From Loxodes magnus (taxonomy: Eukaryota > Ciliophora > Karyorelictea > Loxodida > Loxodidae): a stretch of DNA of 64,000 bases. Position 1 is the first letter of the stretch, and each line of letters begins with the position of its first letter. Made by a program: the position numbers and the translations under genes. Of the stretch, positions 1 through 9,880 are shown one piece after another. Location: the NCBI GenBank assembly GCA_946699065.1, contig CAMPDV010001095.1:62001-126000 (forward strand). The letters are read 5' to 3'. The notes beneath the pieces are model-generated. The model was not told the origin of the DNA. It worked only from the letters and a program-made list of their open reading frames with translations, and did no database searches.

Positions 1-818
1 ATACCAAATCATTCTGGAATGGGTTCTTCATTTAGTCAGTAAGATGCTACTGAGCTCATTCTTGAAAACCCGATTTAAATTTCTTTATTATTCTCACCTT
101 TTATCAAGCAGAAAATAAACATAGGAAAGGCTATTAAGGTTGTAAGAATCATGAGAAAAGCAATAATTTTAATATACTCGAAATAAAGCTGAACTCCTCC
201 TCCTAACTCTGTAATATTTATAATATTTTCACAAAGTTTTTTCATATCACAACACTTTATATCGTCATAGGATTAATCTGGCTTTTCTAATTAAAATTGT
301 TTTCCATACTTTGATTGATACAAACCCAAAACATCTTACGATCTTGCTTTTTAGTATCTGGGATATTTATGTACTTCTTTTTACTATTCATTATTATTTT
401 ATAATTCATTTATACTATATTAAACGTTTGACTCGTTCTTCTCGTTTTATCAAGAACTTCTTTGAGTAGATTTTAAATATTATATTTCGATTCGTTAATC
501 TTCACTCAGGAGATTTAAGTTTTAGAATTTAAGAACTGATTCTTTCTTCGCTTCTGTGTTTTGATAGTTTTTAACATTTATTATAGTTTATTATATAGGA
601 TACTAGTACTCAAAATCTTGGTCCTACTTCTTTTTTTCTTCTGCTTCTTCTAACTAAGGTTAGGTATTTAAAATATCAATCTGTTTAGACACGTTTTTTC
701 TGCTTTTTTCCTTAGCTTTAAATGTTTCGTACATTTAAAGATTTGGATTTTAGTTTATATCTGGTAAGTTAGAGAAACTCCTTTGAAAGCTGTTTTAAGA
801 TTAGGATTTTTCAGACAT
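1..818 (-). CDS. OSCA/TMEM63-like channel, 5' part (cut by window edge)
   Basis: N-terminal part of a paralogue of the channel genes at 33-60 kb; the rest lies beyond base 1. The ATG at 818 opens a hydrophilic Gln/Asn-rich cytosolic region of about 200 residues that shares the segment SNLPDINQ with the gene ending at 56736. It is followed by ELGGGVQLYFEY and the first membrane segment, which starts at residue 223 and is in frame with the ATG (666 nt apart). The two Trp codons of the SYW and PEW motifs are UGA here (36-38 and 9-11), whereas the tandem copies have UGG. This shows UGA is read as Trp. Family assignment is by homology to the other copies, not by this fragment alone. Confidence 0.8.
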
Positions 819-2980
819 TTATATAACTTTAACTTTAAAACTATATAAATAATAATAACTATTAATAAACGATAAAGTTAAAAGGCTTGCTAAATTAAAT
901 CTAGCGACAGGAATTAAGATAGTTAAACCTGAAAAAAAACGTGCAAGGATTTATACCAAATTCGAGTATCTATAATTGAATAAGCAAGGAGACGAATGAA
1001 AAATAACTTGATAAAGGAAATTTTAAAGAGTGTAGTTCAAATATTCGTTTAAAAGACGAATGCTAGGTATAGTTAAAATTAAGATTCTTAATATTTAACT
1101 TGATTTTCTATTATTACTCATTTACCATTTTCATTAAAGTTCTGAAAATCGGGATTTATTAATACAGTCTAAATAATTTAAAATTTATAAAAATAACTTG
1201 AATCCTTAAGTTAATAGCAAGTAAGAAAAATCTCTTTCTTACAAGATAAATGATAGAAGATAAAATTCTTCTTTATTTAATAATCTATTAGCTCATTTTT
1301 TCTCCTCTTGTAATATAAATATATTTAGATTGCTTTTCATTAAACCTTCATAATTTTTAAATCTATTTAGTTAAAAAATTATAATGAATGAATTTATTTG
1401 CCTCAGATTCACTTACAGAAGAGATTCTTCTCTATTAAGATTAGTCGATTATTTTTTTTTACATAGCTATGAGGAAATATAATGGCATTAGTTATTTATT
1501 CTTATAGTAGACATTTTACATTTATTTAGGTCTTTATATAAGTCTCTATACTGCAAGGTCTTCAATTTTAATTTTTAATTTATTTTGAGAGTTCAAATAA
1601 AGTTTCTTCCACATTTTTAACTTTAATTGAAGTTATTTACTCTTCATTACTATTACGACTATCTTAAAGTATATTCATTAACCTGACTCTTTTCTAAATC
1701 CAGCTTCTTATAAGCATTAATTTATATAATTTGCTAGTATGATATCTCAATATTTAAGAACTATTGAGAAAAGAGAAATTTTAATTGATAATTTCTTTTC
1801 TCTCTAGCTTAAAAAAATCTATTAAGGGCTTTCTTATCTTGGTAGTGTTTCTTCTTCCTTTTATTTTAACTATATCTAAGTATTTACTAACCAGTTTTCT
1901 TAACCTTGCCTTCTATGAGATATTTCTCCACTCTAAGTTAAAATTCTTTAACTTCTATCATTTTTTTTATAAAAAACACCCTTCATCCTTTTTAATTCCG
2001 CTATTCATGTTGAATAAATCAAATAGAAAGGGTGTTAAGTTAAATATTTAGAAAAAACGGAGAAGATGGAGTTAAATAAACTTAATAGGAAACAAAAAGC
2101 TTAAGCATTATGAAGATATTAATACATAAAAAAGAACAAATAAGCTATTAGTAAAATTTAGGCCTAAAACTAAAAATAATTGGAATATTTAGGGGATTCT
2201 AAAAAAGGGTAAGAATTAGTAAAGTTTGATTTAATGATATATCAAGTTTCTTGTAAGCTAGAATTATAGTTTTTTAAGCTATGAAATAAAATATTCTAAG
2301 CTAAATATAAATAAAATTAAAAAATTTTAATTTATACTCTGTTAGTAAAGCTAAATTAAATTTATGGAGGAACAAGTCTTCAAGTGTATGGATGAGTAAG
2401 TATAAAATTAAAGAATTTGATATGATATAGATATTCTTATACAAACTTTAGCTGCTTTTAAATTTGCACTAGATCACTTATATATTATATTTTTTTGCAT
2501 AATATACTAGAGTCAACGTTACTTTATTTCTAAAGCATGGTATAATTACATAGAATGAACTTTCTATGTTCTTTCAATTCAAAAAATTCATTTAATGTTC
2601 TTACTGATAATTTAGAATTAATTTGGGCTTTATATCAAAATGAAACTTCGAAACAAGTTACACGAGTTTTATACGAATACCTTTATCCATGATTTTGGAT
2701 ATTGATCTATTAGCGAAGCTCATGAGTATTTCTATGCTTCACTTCTTACTTTAAGAAAGTTTCTTTATTTTAAGAAATGAAACTATGATTTGCTTAGCAT
2801 CTAGTATTTAGACAGAGCTAGCTTTCTAAATCAAGCTTTGCATCAGATTTTAGCTTAAATATTTTCCATTTTCTGCTTATCTTACGCAATAATTGCTTCA
2901 ATAAAATTATCAATATTAGTGGCTAATTTGAATAAGCATGCTCATATATTTCATTCTAATCAACTAAAGAAGTAAGAATA
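819..2980. other. AT-rich intergenic region, one small candidate gene
   Basis: Very AT-rich. Apart from the small minus-strand frame at 1747-1986 I see no supportable gene. The right part, from about 2.3 kb, begins the older segmental duplication matched from about 20.7 kb. Confidence 0.4.
1747..1986 (-). CDS. small Gln-rich hypothetical protein
   Basis: ATG to UGA in one frame, 79 residues, with no internal UGA and many G-starting codons, which is unlike the surrounding AT-rich DNA. The middle is hydrophilic and Gln/Glu-rich (QKEEETLPRQESPQQ) and the C-terminus is mildly hydrophobic. No family is recognised and no paralogue was seen in the window. It could be a chance open frame. Confidence 0.35.
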
Positions 2981-3240
2981 TCAATATCTTATTACTGAAA
3001 TACCTAGATTATATGAAAAGCTAATTTTCCTTTCTCTTTATAGAATACTTGACCTAACAATCACCTCTATAAAATCCATTTATGAATTAAGCTTTAAAAA
3101 TAGATTTTAAAACTATATAAAACTTTATTTTTATTCAAGTATACTCAAAAGAGATTTTCTAGTCAAATCAATTAAGGCAAATAAAAGATTTTGCAACTTA
3201 TGTATAGTCAATTTTATTTAAATGAATACCTTCTACTAGA
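2981..3240 (-). pseudogene. decayed paralogue of the 89-aa gene at 21300-21569
   Basis: The minus-strand frame ending at the UGA 2981-2983 aligns with the 89-residue protein at 21300-21569. Shared features include LLF..L..L.RK.LL, EQK..FIQ, QRERK and LGI.VI. The ATG of the intact copy aligns with a non-ATG codon here and I found no replacement start, so I call it a remnant. Conservation of the reading frame between copies is the main evidence that this was protein-coding. Confidence 0.4.
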
Positions 3241-3315
3241 AGTTTTCTAATATGTTACTTTAATCACCTAAATACCATTTATTCTATAAATTATTATATA
3301 TATAAAATGGATGTC

Positions 3316-3477
3316 GCCCGTCAGAAAAATTAGTAGGTAAAATGGTGCAGAGTATACTTCATTGCGAGTAATCTCGCACTAGAAGCCACCACGGGGAAGG
3401 GTGAATAAGCTCCGTTGAGACATACCTAACTTACCCCGAGGGTTCTCTCTAGCAGTATGGAAGTTTGATTGACGGGC
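3316..3477. ncRNA. GC-rich structured RNA candidate, member A
   Basis: A 162-nt GC-rich island in very AT-rich DNA, closed exactly at its edges by an 8-bp perfect helix (GCCCGTCA at 3316-3323 with TGACGGGC at 3470-3477). An internal hairpin TGCGAG/CTCGCA spans 3363-3378. It aligns with the island at 60594-60747: both have AGGTAA, CATTGC.AGTA...GCA, and GGTTCT.TCTA near the 3' side, and both end with TTGAC plus the closing strand. Base pairs differ in a compensatory way, which indicates selection on RNA structure. Strand is unknown. It does not resemble tRNA, 5S, U-snRNA or SRP core motifs that I know. An ATG-led frame at 3309 could also be drawn through it, so coding is not excluded. Confidence 0.5.
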
Positions 3478-4120
3478 CTTCTAATTACCGACTTAATAAC
3501 TAATTCTTATTTGGATCTTATTCAAGAAGACTGAAACATTTGACTCAAGATTTAAGAATAATTTTTAATAAGAAGATTCCCCGTTTGGAGAAGCTGACAT
3601 AACTCATTGGACTTCTAGAATTTTAGCAAGAAACATGAGAACATTTTTCTTAATATTAAATATTAATATTGAAAGGGCTACTCACAATGAGGTGCTACGT
3701 GCTCTATAATAATTTTTATTTATTTATTATAATTATGTATTATAAGTTATATTGCTTAAGTATTTTGGTATATAATAGTGAAATAATAAGCTATAATAGA
3801 AGTATTCAAAGAAAGCAAGAAGAAAAGCAAAATTACATAAGGCTAAATATATCAATATGCTATTTTCTTTTGCTGATAAAATATACTGAGGTAAGTTTAG
3901 GATCATAATGAGTTAGTGAAAAATGTCTTTATTTTTCAATGTACTATAGGTTAATTAGTAGGGATATTTTATGCTTATTCATTAATAGAGATAAATTTAA
4001 GTATAAGCTATTATCTTCTTATCTTATACTAATAAATTAAGAAAGTGTATAAGTTAGTTTCTAGATTTTAAAGAGCTAAGTAAGTTTTAGATATAATAGG
4101 AGCTATTTTTAGTATAAAAA
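3478..4120. other. intergenic, diverged match to the second duplication copy
   Basis: Contains a small second GC-rich patch at about 3676-3705 with a CTCA/TGAG hairpin; a comparable patch with a GTGCTAGCAC palindrome lies near 21.94-21.98 kb. From about 3.7 kb the DNA aligns with 22.4-23.0 kb at clearly reduced identity. Several frames can be drawn but none is convincing. Confidence 0.35.
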
Positions 4121-4602
4121 ATGGATAATTTCTTGCAAAAAGTCTTTACTCAATAGGAACCATCCCAATCAAATTACGATTAGCATAACATACTCCAAGA
4201 ACCCACCTCTGATGAAGTTCGCAATATTATTTCTTTTTCGTTCCAGAATTAAACTAAACTAAGCCAGTGCCGAAGGTCTAAGAATCTTATGTCTCGAGGC
4301 CAAACCAAAGCAGAGGAAGACATAAAGTCGATTATGGGTACTTAACTTCCCCAACCTCTGATGAAGATGACCTTGTTGTTCACCTTCGAACAACTATGGC
4401 GGTTTTAAAAAATATATATAATAAGGATAGAAAGTAATGCTGGTATTGCAGATAATTTGTCATATTTTAAGATAATGCTAAAAATTCTAATAAAAATAAA
4501 AATTTGAAAGCTTTAACATATGTAGATCCATAAGCGAACTATATTGTACTCCAGAAGGTTTAATATACAGAAAAAAGATGTACACAGGGAATTAAATTTT
4601 GA
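4121..4602 (+). CDS. hypothetical protein with CxxC motif; needs an intron or has a frameshift
   Basis: The ATG at 4121 opens a hydrophilic frame (FLQKVFTQQEP) as far as PTSDE. The continuation that looks most like protein is in another frame: VPKVQESYVSRPNQ, a second PTSDE, then CWYCRQF and a UGA stop at 4600-4602. A 47-nt GT-AG intron at about 4213-4259 would join them and leave 145 codons exactly. A one-base sequencing error is the simpler alternative. Base composition is richer in G and C than the flanks. Function unknown; CWYC could bind a metal. The equivalent part of the second duplication copy does not preserve the gene. Confidence 0.45.
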
Positions 4603-6125
4603 AGGACATCACATTTGCTTAGCAAAGAAGAAATTTGAATATGGATGGAATCGAACTCGACTGAAGCAAGATATCTTTTATTAAAAAGGGTTAAAAGAGT
4701 AATGGAAGATATATACTTTAAAAAGAAGACACAGAAGGAGCCTGGAAATGGAATTATAATTAGCAAAACTTTAAATTTCAGTGATGAACCTTATTGATAG
4801 GTGGAATCATTATAATTCATTATTATTATATATATAAAAATATGAAAGAAGTTCTTAATTTAATCTTATGAGATAAGTGCCTTAGAATTCTCGGACTAGA
4901 AGGAAAGTATTATTCAAAGTCAAGACAAAAAAAAGAAATTAATTTATAACAAAATTTTCGATCTGAATAATAAAATAAATAGGATAGTAAATAAACTAAG
5001 TAAGTTCCAAAAAAGTTGTGCTAAATTTAGATTGCTGGAAAATGTGCTTATATGGGCCAAATAAAAAATGCTTTCATTATATTATTATTGTAATCATTAA
5101 GTTAATATCATTATAACAATATGCTAAAATATCTTTATTTTTAATCTTAAGATTTAATTTTCAAAAGCTAAATCTCTGAATAGAGGAAGAATGTACATCA
5201 TTCTAAATCATAAAGTTGATGTGTAGTTATTATAAAAAAAATTTGCTTTAAAGATTTATTTTATTTAAGTTAAAATGGAAGATCAATTGTATTTTAATTA
5301 GTTAGCATAAGAATTAGCGTTCTTTAAATTATCAGAGCTCAAAAGTATAGTCAAGTCTAAATATTTATTTTGGAGTTTTTTTTGTTTCACTTGGACTCTT
5401 TTTATAAATCCGGTCAAAGTAGTATAAGAGTAAAATATTTAGTATCTTTAAATTATATCATGAAATATCTCTTTGATGTATTAACGTTTTCTTTATTTCC
5501 CCCTTTAAACTTATATTAACACATTTACTTTAAATTCTAAACGATCCATAATTTTACCTTAAAGAACATAAGAAACCCTAATTAAAAAATTATTGCTCTA
5601 TTTTCATAAATGCTTTTTGATATCACTTTATAAATGTAAAGCTTAAACTCAAAATTAAGAAAGCTTATAAATCCATATTTTTGAGTTCAATCTAGAAATT
5701 AAATTATTTATTATTATAATAATACTTTCAAATCTTTAAAGGCACTACTTCCTGTAAAAGCCCATATTAACTATAAAAAAGTAGAAGGTTTTAATATCTA
5801 ATATAAAATGACTTGCTTATCTAGTTATTTTAAAACTTTTACTTAAATTTCAATCTTTTTATTAAAGTAAAGACTCTTAATGATTTTAATTATCCTTGCT
5901 TTTGTATACAAATTAATTAGTCTATTTGTAATTAATTTCTAACTTTTGTCTAGTTTTATAAAAGAAAACTTCGCTTTACTAATCCTAGAATTTTTCTTTT
6001 TTCTCTACAAGTTAATTTTTACTCCTTTAAGCTACAATTAAGGGATTTATAAAGCTTCTATGATTTTATTATTTGCCTATTTTCATTATTGTTATCAATT
6101 AAAGCCATTCTATAGACTAGCATAC
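4603..6125. other. intergenic, old duplication
   Basis: AT-rich. The stretch from about 5.5 kb aligns with 23.7-24.3 kb at roughly two-thirds identity by eye. No supportable gene. Confidence 0.4.
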
Positions 6126-6599
6126 TCAATTTTGCTCTTTTAAACTACATTATAATGAATTATATATTGCTTGCGTAGTTACCATAAATTATGCTATATA
6201 TGCTTATTTAGGTTCTTACTAGTTATTTTATGAATATGGTTTATTAATTAAAGAAAGCCAATTCACTAACTTACGTGTTTATAGATTTTAAATATGAATA
6301 AATGTTAGTTCAGCATTCTAAAAGATTGTTTTTAAACTTAAATAGAAGGATTGAGTATATTTAGAGGCTGCATTTGCTGATTTTAACTACTAAACTAAAT
6401 TTAGCATTTTTTTACTTTTATTTCCTTTTTTTTTAATTGATCTCTGTATTAAATTAGATCTATCATCTTTTAATTCTACTTGAATGTCTTCTTTATCCTA
6501 GTTAATTAATCTCTTCCCTTTAGGGTATTAATGTATTAATGCAAATGTATTATAGTATTAATCTCCTTTAACATTTATAAATCATATATTTTCTAGCAT
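6126..6599 (-). CDS. hypothetical protein, paralogue of 24331-24777
   Basis: ATG to UGA in one frame, 157 residues, ending about 290 bases downstream of the kinase stop on the same strand. It aligns in frame with the 148-residue protein at 24331-24777: FILS near the start, a Trp encoded by UGA in both, then KRLI..DKED.QV.L....LIQ and EPKQ near the C-terminus. The nucleotides have diverged strongly while the frame is kept, which supports a real protein. The N-terminal third is mixed hydrophobic; the rest is basic and Gln-rich. No known family is recognised. Being adjacent to the kinase in both duplication copies, it may be co-inherited with it, but nothing shows a functional link. Confidence 0.55.
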
Positions 6600-6885
6600 G
6601 CTTAGTATAAATTGAGATACCTTTATTAGCTTTTGATTTTATAAGTTAAATATTTTAAATTTTTATTAAGTAAACACTATTATGCATTCCATTTTTAACC
6701 TTTCCTAATGAAATTATTTAACCTTTCTTTTAAAATAAAGAGTCATATTCAGTAGAAGTATATGATATGCTAAAATACTATGAATTTAAATTGAAGCCAG
6801 AAATGAATTTAAATTTAAAAGCTTTCTATTTAAAAATGTTGATATTAGGATATATTCAAAAAGGTTTAATATGAAATCCTATAAA

Positions 6886-9018
6886 TCATAGGTGCTGCAT
6901 CACTTTTTCCATTATCTTCTCAAAAGCTGTTGGTTTTTCTAGTACTATATTCATACCTGCATCTAAACAAGCTTGAATGTCACTTTGATGAGTAAAAGCT
7001 GTGTAACCTATTATTGTTCCTTTAAATCCTTGCTATCGAAGTTTGATAGTTGCGTCTCAACCGTTCATTATTGGCATTTAACAGTCCATTATTATTACTT
7101 TAATTCCAAGACAACAATTTCTATCGAGCTAGGCTTCATATAAACTAACGCACTCTTGGCCATTTTAAGCTTCTATAAACTTAATCTAAGTATTTTCAAA
7201 TAAACTTGTTAGAGTTAGCCTAATTAATGGAGTGTCATCTACTATTACAAGTTGCGGACATTTGCACTTTACTTGATGTTACATTAAAGATCCAAAATCA
7301 GGAACGACGAGTTTAGGTTCTCTATGACTTTCCAAAACAAACTACTCCTCAACAAGCTTAGCAGTAACTAAAAATGAAATTTTTGTTCCCAGGTCGGATT
7401 TTATTTTCAGTGGAGTAGCATTTCTGTTTAACTATTTTACTATAGCATTACATATTGGTAATCCGATATTTGCTGTAGGTAATTCATTCAAAGTATTTAA
7501 ATCACCAAACATTTCAAGAATTTTTTATTATCTTTCCTGATGAATCCCAACTCCTTCATCTTGTATCTTTATCTTCAAATCTACTGGAGAGTTTTCATCT
7601 CTTAAGGTCTAAGTAAATTTGATAGTTATAGTAATTTTTGAGTTCATCTAGGAGTATTTTATAGAGTTTTAAAGCAACTTAGTAATCACATTTTTTATTC
7701 TATTTCTATCTCCTTCAACTACTTAGAAGCGATCAATATTAACAAAATTAGTTTAGATCTTTATTTTATTCTCTGATATCTCTTATTCAATATTTCCTTT
7801 TACTTCTTTTAATAGCTCTTTGAACGTAAATTCTTAGTTCTAAAGTTAGAAGCTGTTGTTTTAAATATCTACAAAGTCTTTAAAATTATTAACCATCAAA
7901 AGAATTTAATTTGCTGATGAGCTAATTAGTTATAAGTTTTACTCTAGAGTTTATTTGAAGTTCTGCTTCTGATTTTATAGTGAGATGTTTATCTTATTAA
8001 TCAGATGGAAAATGTTGGTTATAGGATGTCGTAAATGATGTCCTATGGAACGAATTAGCATCATCTTGTATTTATTTTCTAGACCCAGCTGAATTTTACT
8101 TTCTTGATGCTCGTAAATCTAAGTTAGATCGTGGAAACTAATAATAGTAGCTTTAGCCTAGTTAATTTTGATGTTTTGAATGCTTACTTTGTAAAACCTA
8201 TTTTTCTAGTTTTAAATCATACTTATTATTTCGAATTTTTTGACTTCAAAATTACTTTGGTAGATATAAGAAAGCAGCTCGTCTTAAAAGAGTTCAGTTT
8301 GGGATTCTAAATATTGAAACTTGTTGATCATCTTAAAGAAATTGCCCTGAAAGAGCTTAGTGGCCTCATCGTTCATATAATGAATACTATTAGTATCAAA
8401 AATGACAATTGCGTTGTCAGTTTAAGTAGCTATGAATTTGAACTGATTAAGTTACTCCTTATAAGAGGAGTTCAACTTGAATACCTTTCTATTTATCTAA
8501 TCGTTATAATAGAAATATATGAATTCAAGTATCTGTAGGAGGCAAATAACAGACAGTTAGTAGATGGTCCAATTCTAGATCTATTGCAGATTAAGACATA
8601 AGACGATAGTTCCAGATATACTTATAAAGCAATTGAAGGCAAAGTTGTATACTATGAAGAATCCTGAAATGAACTTACAGCACTAGAACGATCAGATATT
8701 AAAATTACTGCTAGATTCGTCTTTCATCATTTCTAAACAGAAGAAAAATCCTATGAAGATCGTTACTTTTGCAAGCTAAACAGAATATTAAGGATATCTT
8801 TTAAGTATCTATATTAAAACAAATCCTGCGATCACGTTAGATAAAAGCCAAAAAAACTCCCCATCTACTTCATAGAACAGAAAGTGAGCAAACGATCAGA
8901 ACGAGAAATTGATGACGATAGCCTTGTAAAGAAAGTTCAGCAAAAATTTGTGCTTGGACACAATATGCTACTTGAAGTTTTCTTCGCTCTATTTACTCTT
9001 AAACTTATATTTGTTCAT
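6886..9018 (-). CDS. membrane hybrid histidine kinase (copy 1)
   Basis: 710 residues, ATG 9018 to UGA 6886. About six hydrophobic segments occupy residues 20-205. A PAS-like domain follows (AIVIFD...YMNDEA), then the H-box HHLRHP with the phospho-acceptor His at 327, N-box LLQNSIKYS, G1-box DEGVGI and a G2-like IGLPI. A C-terminal receiver domain has VDD (593-595), phospho-Asp in MDCQMPIMNG, GYTA and EKP. These are the residues needed for autophosphorylation and internal phosphotransfer, so it is probably a membrane sensor kinase with an unknown signal. UGA encodes Trp at residues 41, 109 and 654; the last follows MNG in the receiver. Copy 2 at 25032-27164 has exactly the same length and the same UGA codons. 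Confidence 0.92.
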
Positions 9019-9058
9019 TATAATAAAAATGCTTTGGATACTGTAAATAAACTAATGA

Positions 9059-9880
9059 ATGCTTTAAAGTTATTAAATCATCATAAACTTAAAAAAAATA
9101 ATTAGTAACTATAACGAACTTAATCTTCTTCTTCGCTAGTCAAATTACTTCAATCTATTTATCTACTTTAAAAGCTCAATCTTCATAATAACTGGAGGAT
9201 TAGTTTTAGTATGCCTAAGAAGGACTAAAGAAGGACTTAACTTTTGTATAGATAATTTATTTTTTGAGTTAGCTATTTGATATCACTTTTCTTAGGCTAA
9301 TGTGAAGAATTAGCTAGTAATTAATCCAAAAAATCTATTAGAAAGACTTCTAGATGCAGCATACAAAAAATACAATCTCATTATCTCAACTGAACTTCTT
9401 AAAAACTACCTCAACAAACTAAATTATGGCTTTATATTTGACGATTTCAATTTCTTCCCTTATAATAACTCAAAACTAACAACTTAACTTATATTTCATA
9501 ATTTTTATTTTCCTTCTGTGGCTTAGGAAATAAAGAGGTATTTACTTATATAAGTTTAATTAAGTTCTATTTATGAACCTTGCTAAATAACTAAGTTAGA
9601 ACCATAACACTTCTAGAAATATAATCTTAAGTTACTAGTAGTTTTAGTCTTCTCTACTATTTTTCTTTTTCTCTCTTTTTGTCTTTAAGAGAGTTTTCCA
9701 AAGACTTAATATTTAAATTTTTATATTAGAGGTAAAAACTAAAGTAGGAAGAAAGTAAACTGGTATAAAGGTTAAGTTGATAACAAAATGTAGAATTAAA
9801 ATCCACGCTTGACTATCAAGTTGTAAGTTTCATTTAACAAACAAAAACTCCAAAAAAAATTCCCAAAATTAGTATTTTGA
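9059..9880 (+). CDS. possible divergent membrane protein next to the kinase
   Basis: A plus-strand frame starting 40 bases from the kinase ATG, 273 residues with one internal UGA. The first half reads well (FIITGGLVLVCLRR, then NPKNLLERLLDAAYKKYN and a Phe/Asn-rich stretch) and has one clear hydrophobic segment; a second lies near residue 190. The second duplication copy does not keep this frame, so either it has decayed there or the frame is fortuitous. Not recognised. Confidence 0.3.

Noticed and set aside
4200-4400. Hammerhead ribozyme suggested by two CTGATGA boxes
   Set aside because: The rest of the conserved core (GAAA and flanking helices) is not present around either box; both lie in a likely coding region.
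6886-9018. Bacterial two-component gene acquired with internal stops
   Set aside because: AT-rich codon use and UAA/UAG/UGA at Gln and Trp positions in two same-length copies fit a native ciliate hybrid kinase.
8314-9105. Two plus-strand frames (74 and 73 residues) over kinase copy 1
   Set aside because: Antisense shadows of the kinase membrane region, which has start, stop, family motifs and a same-length paralogue.
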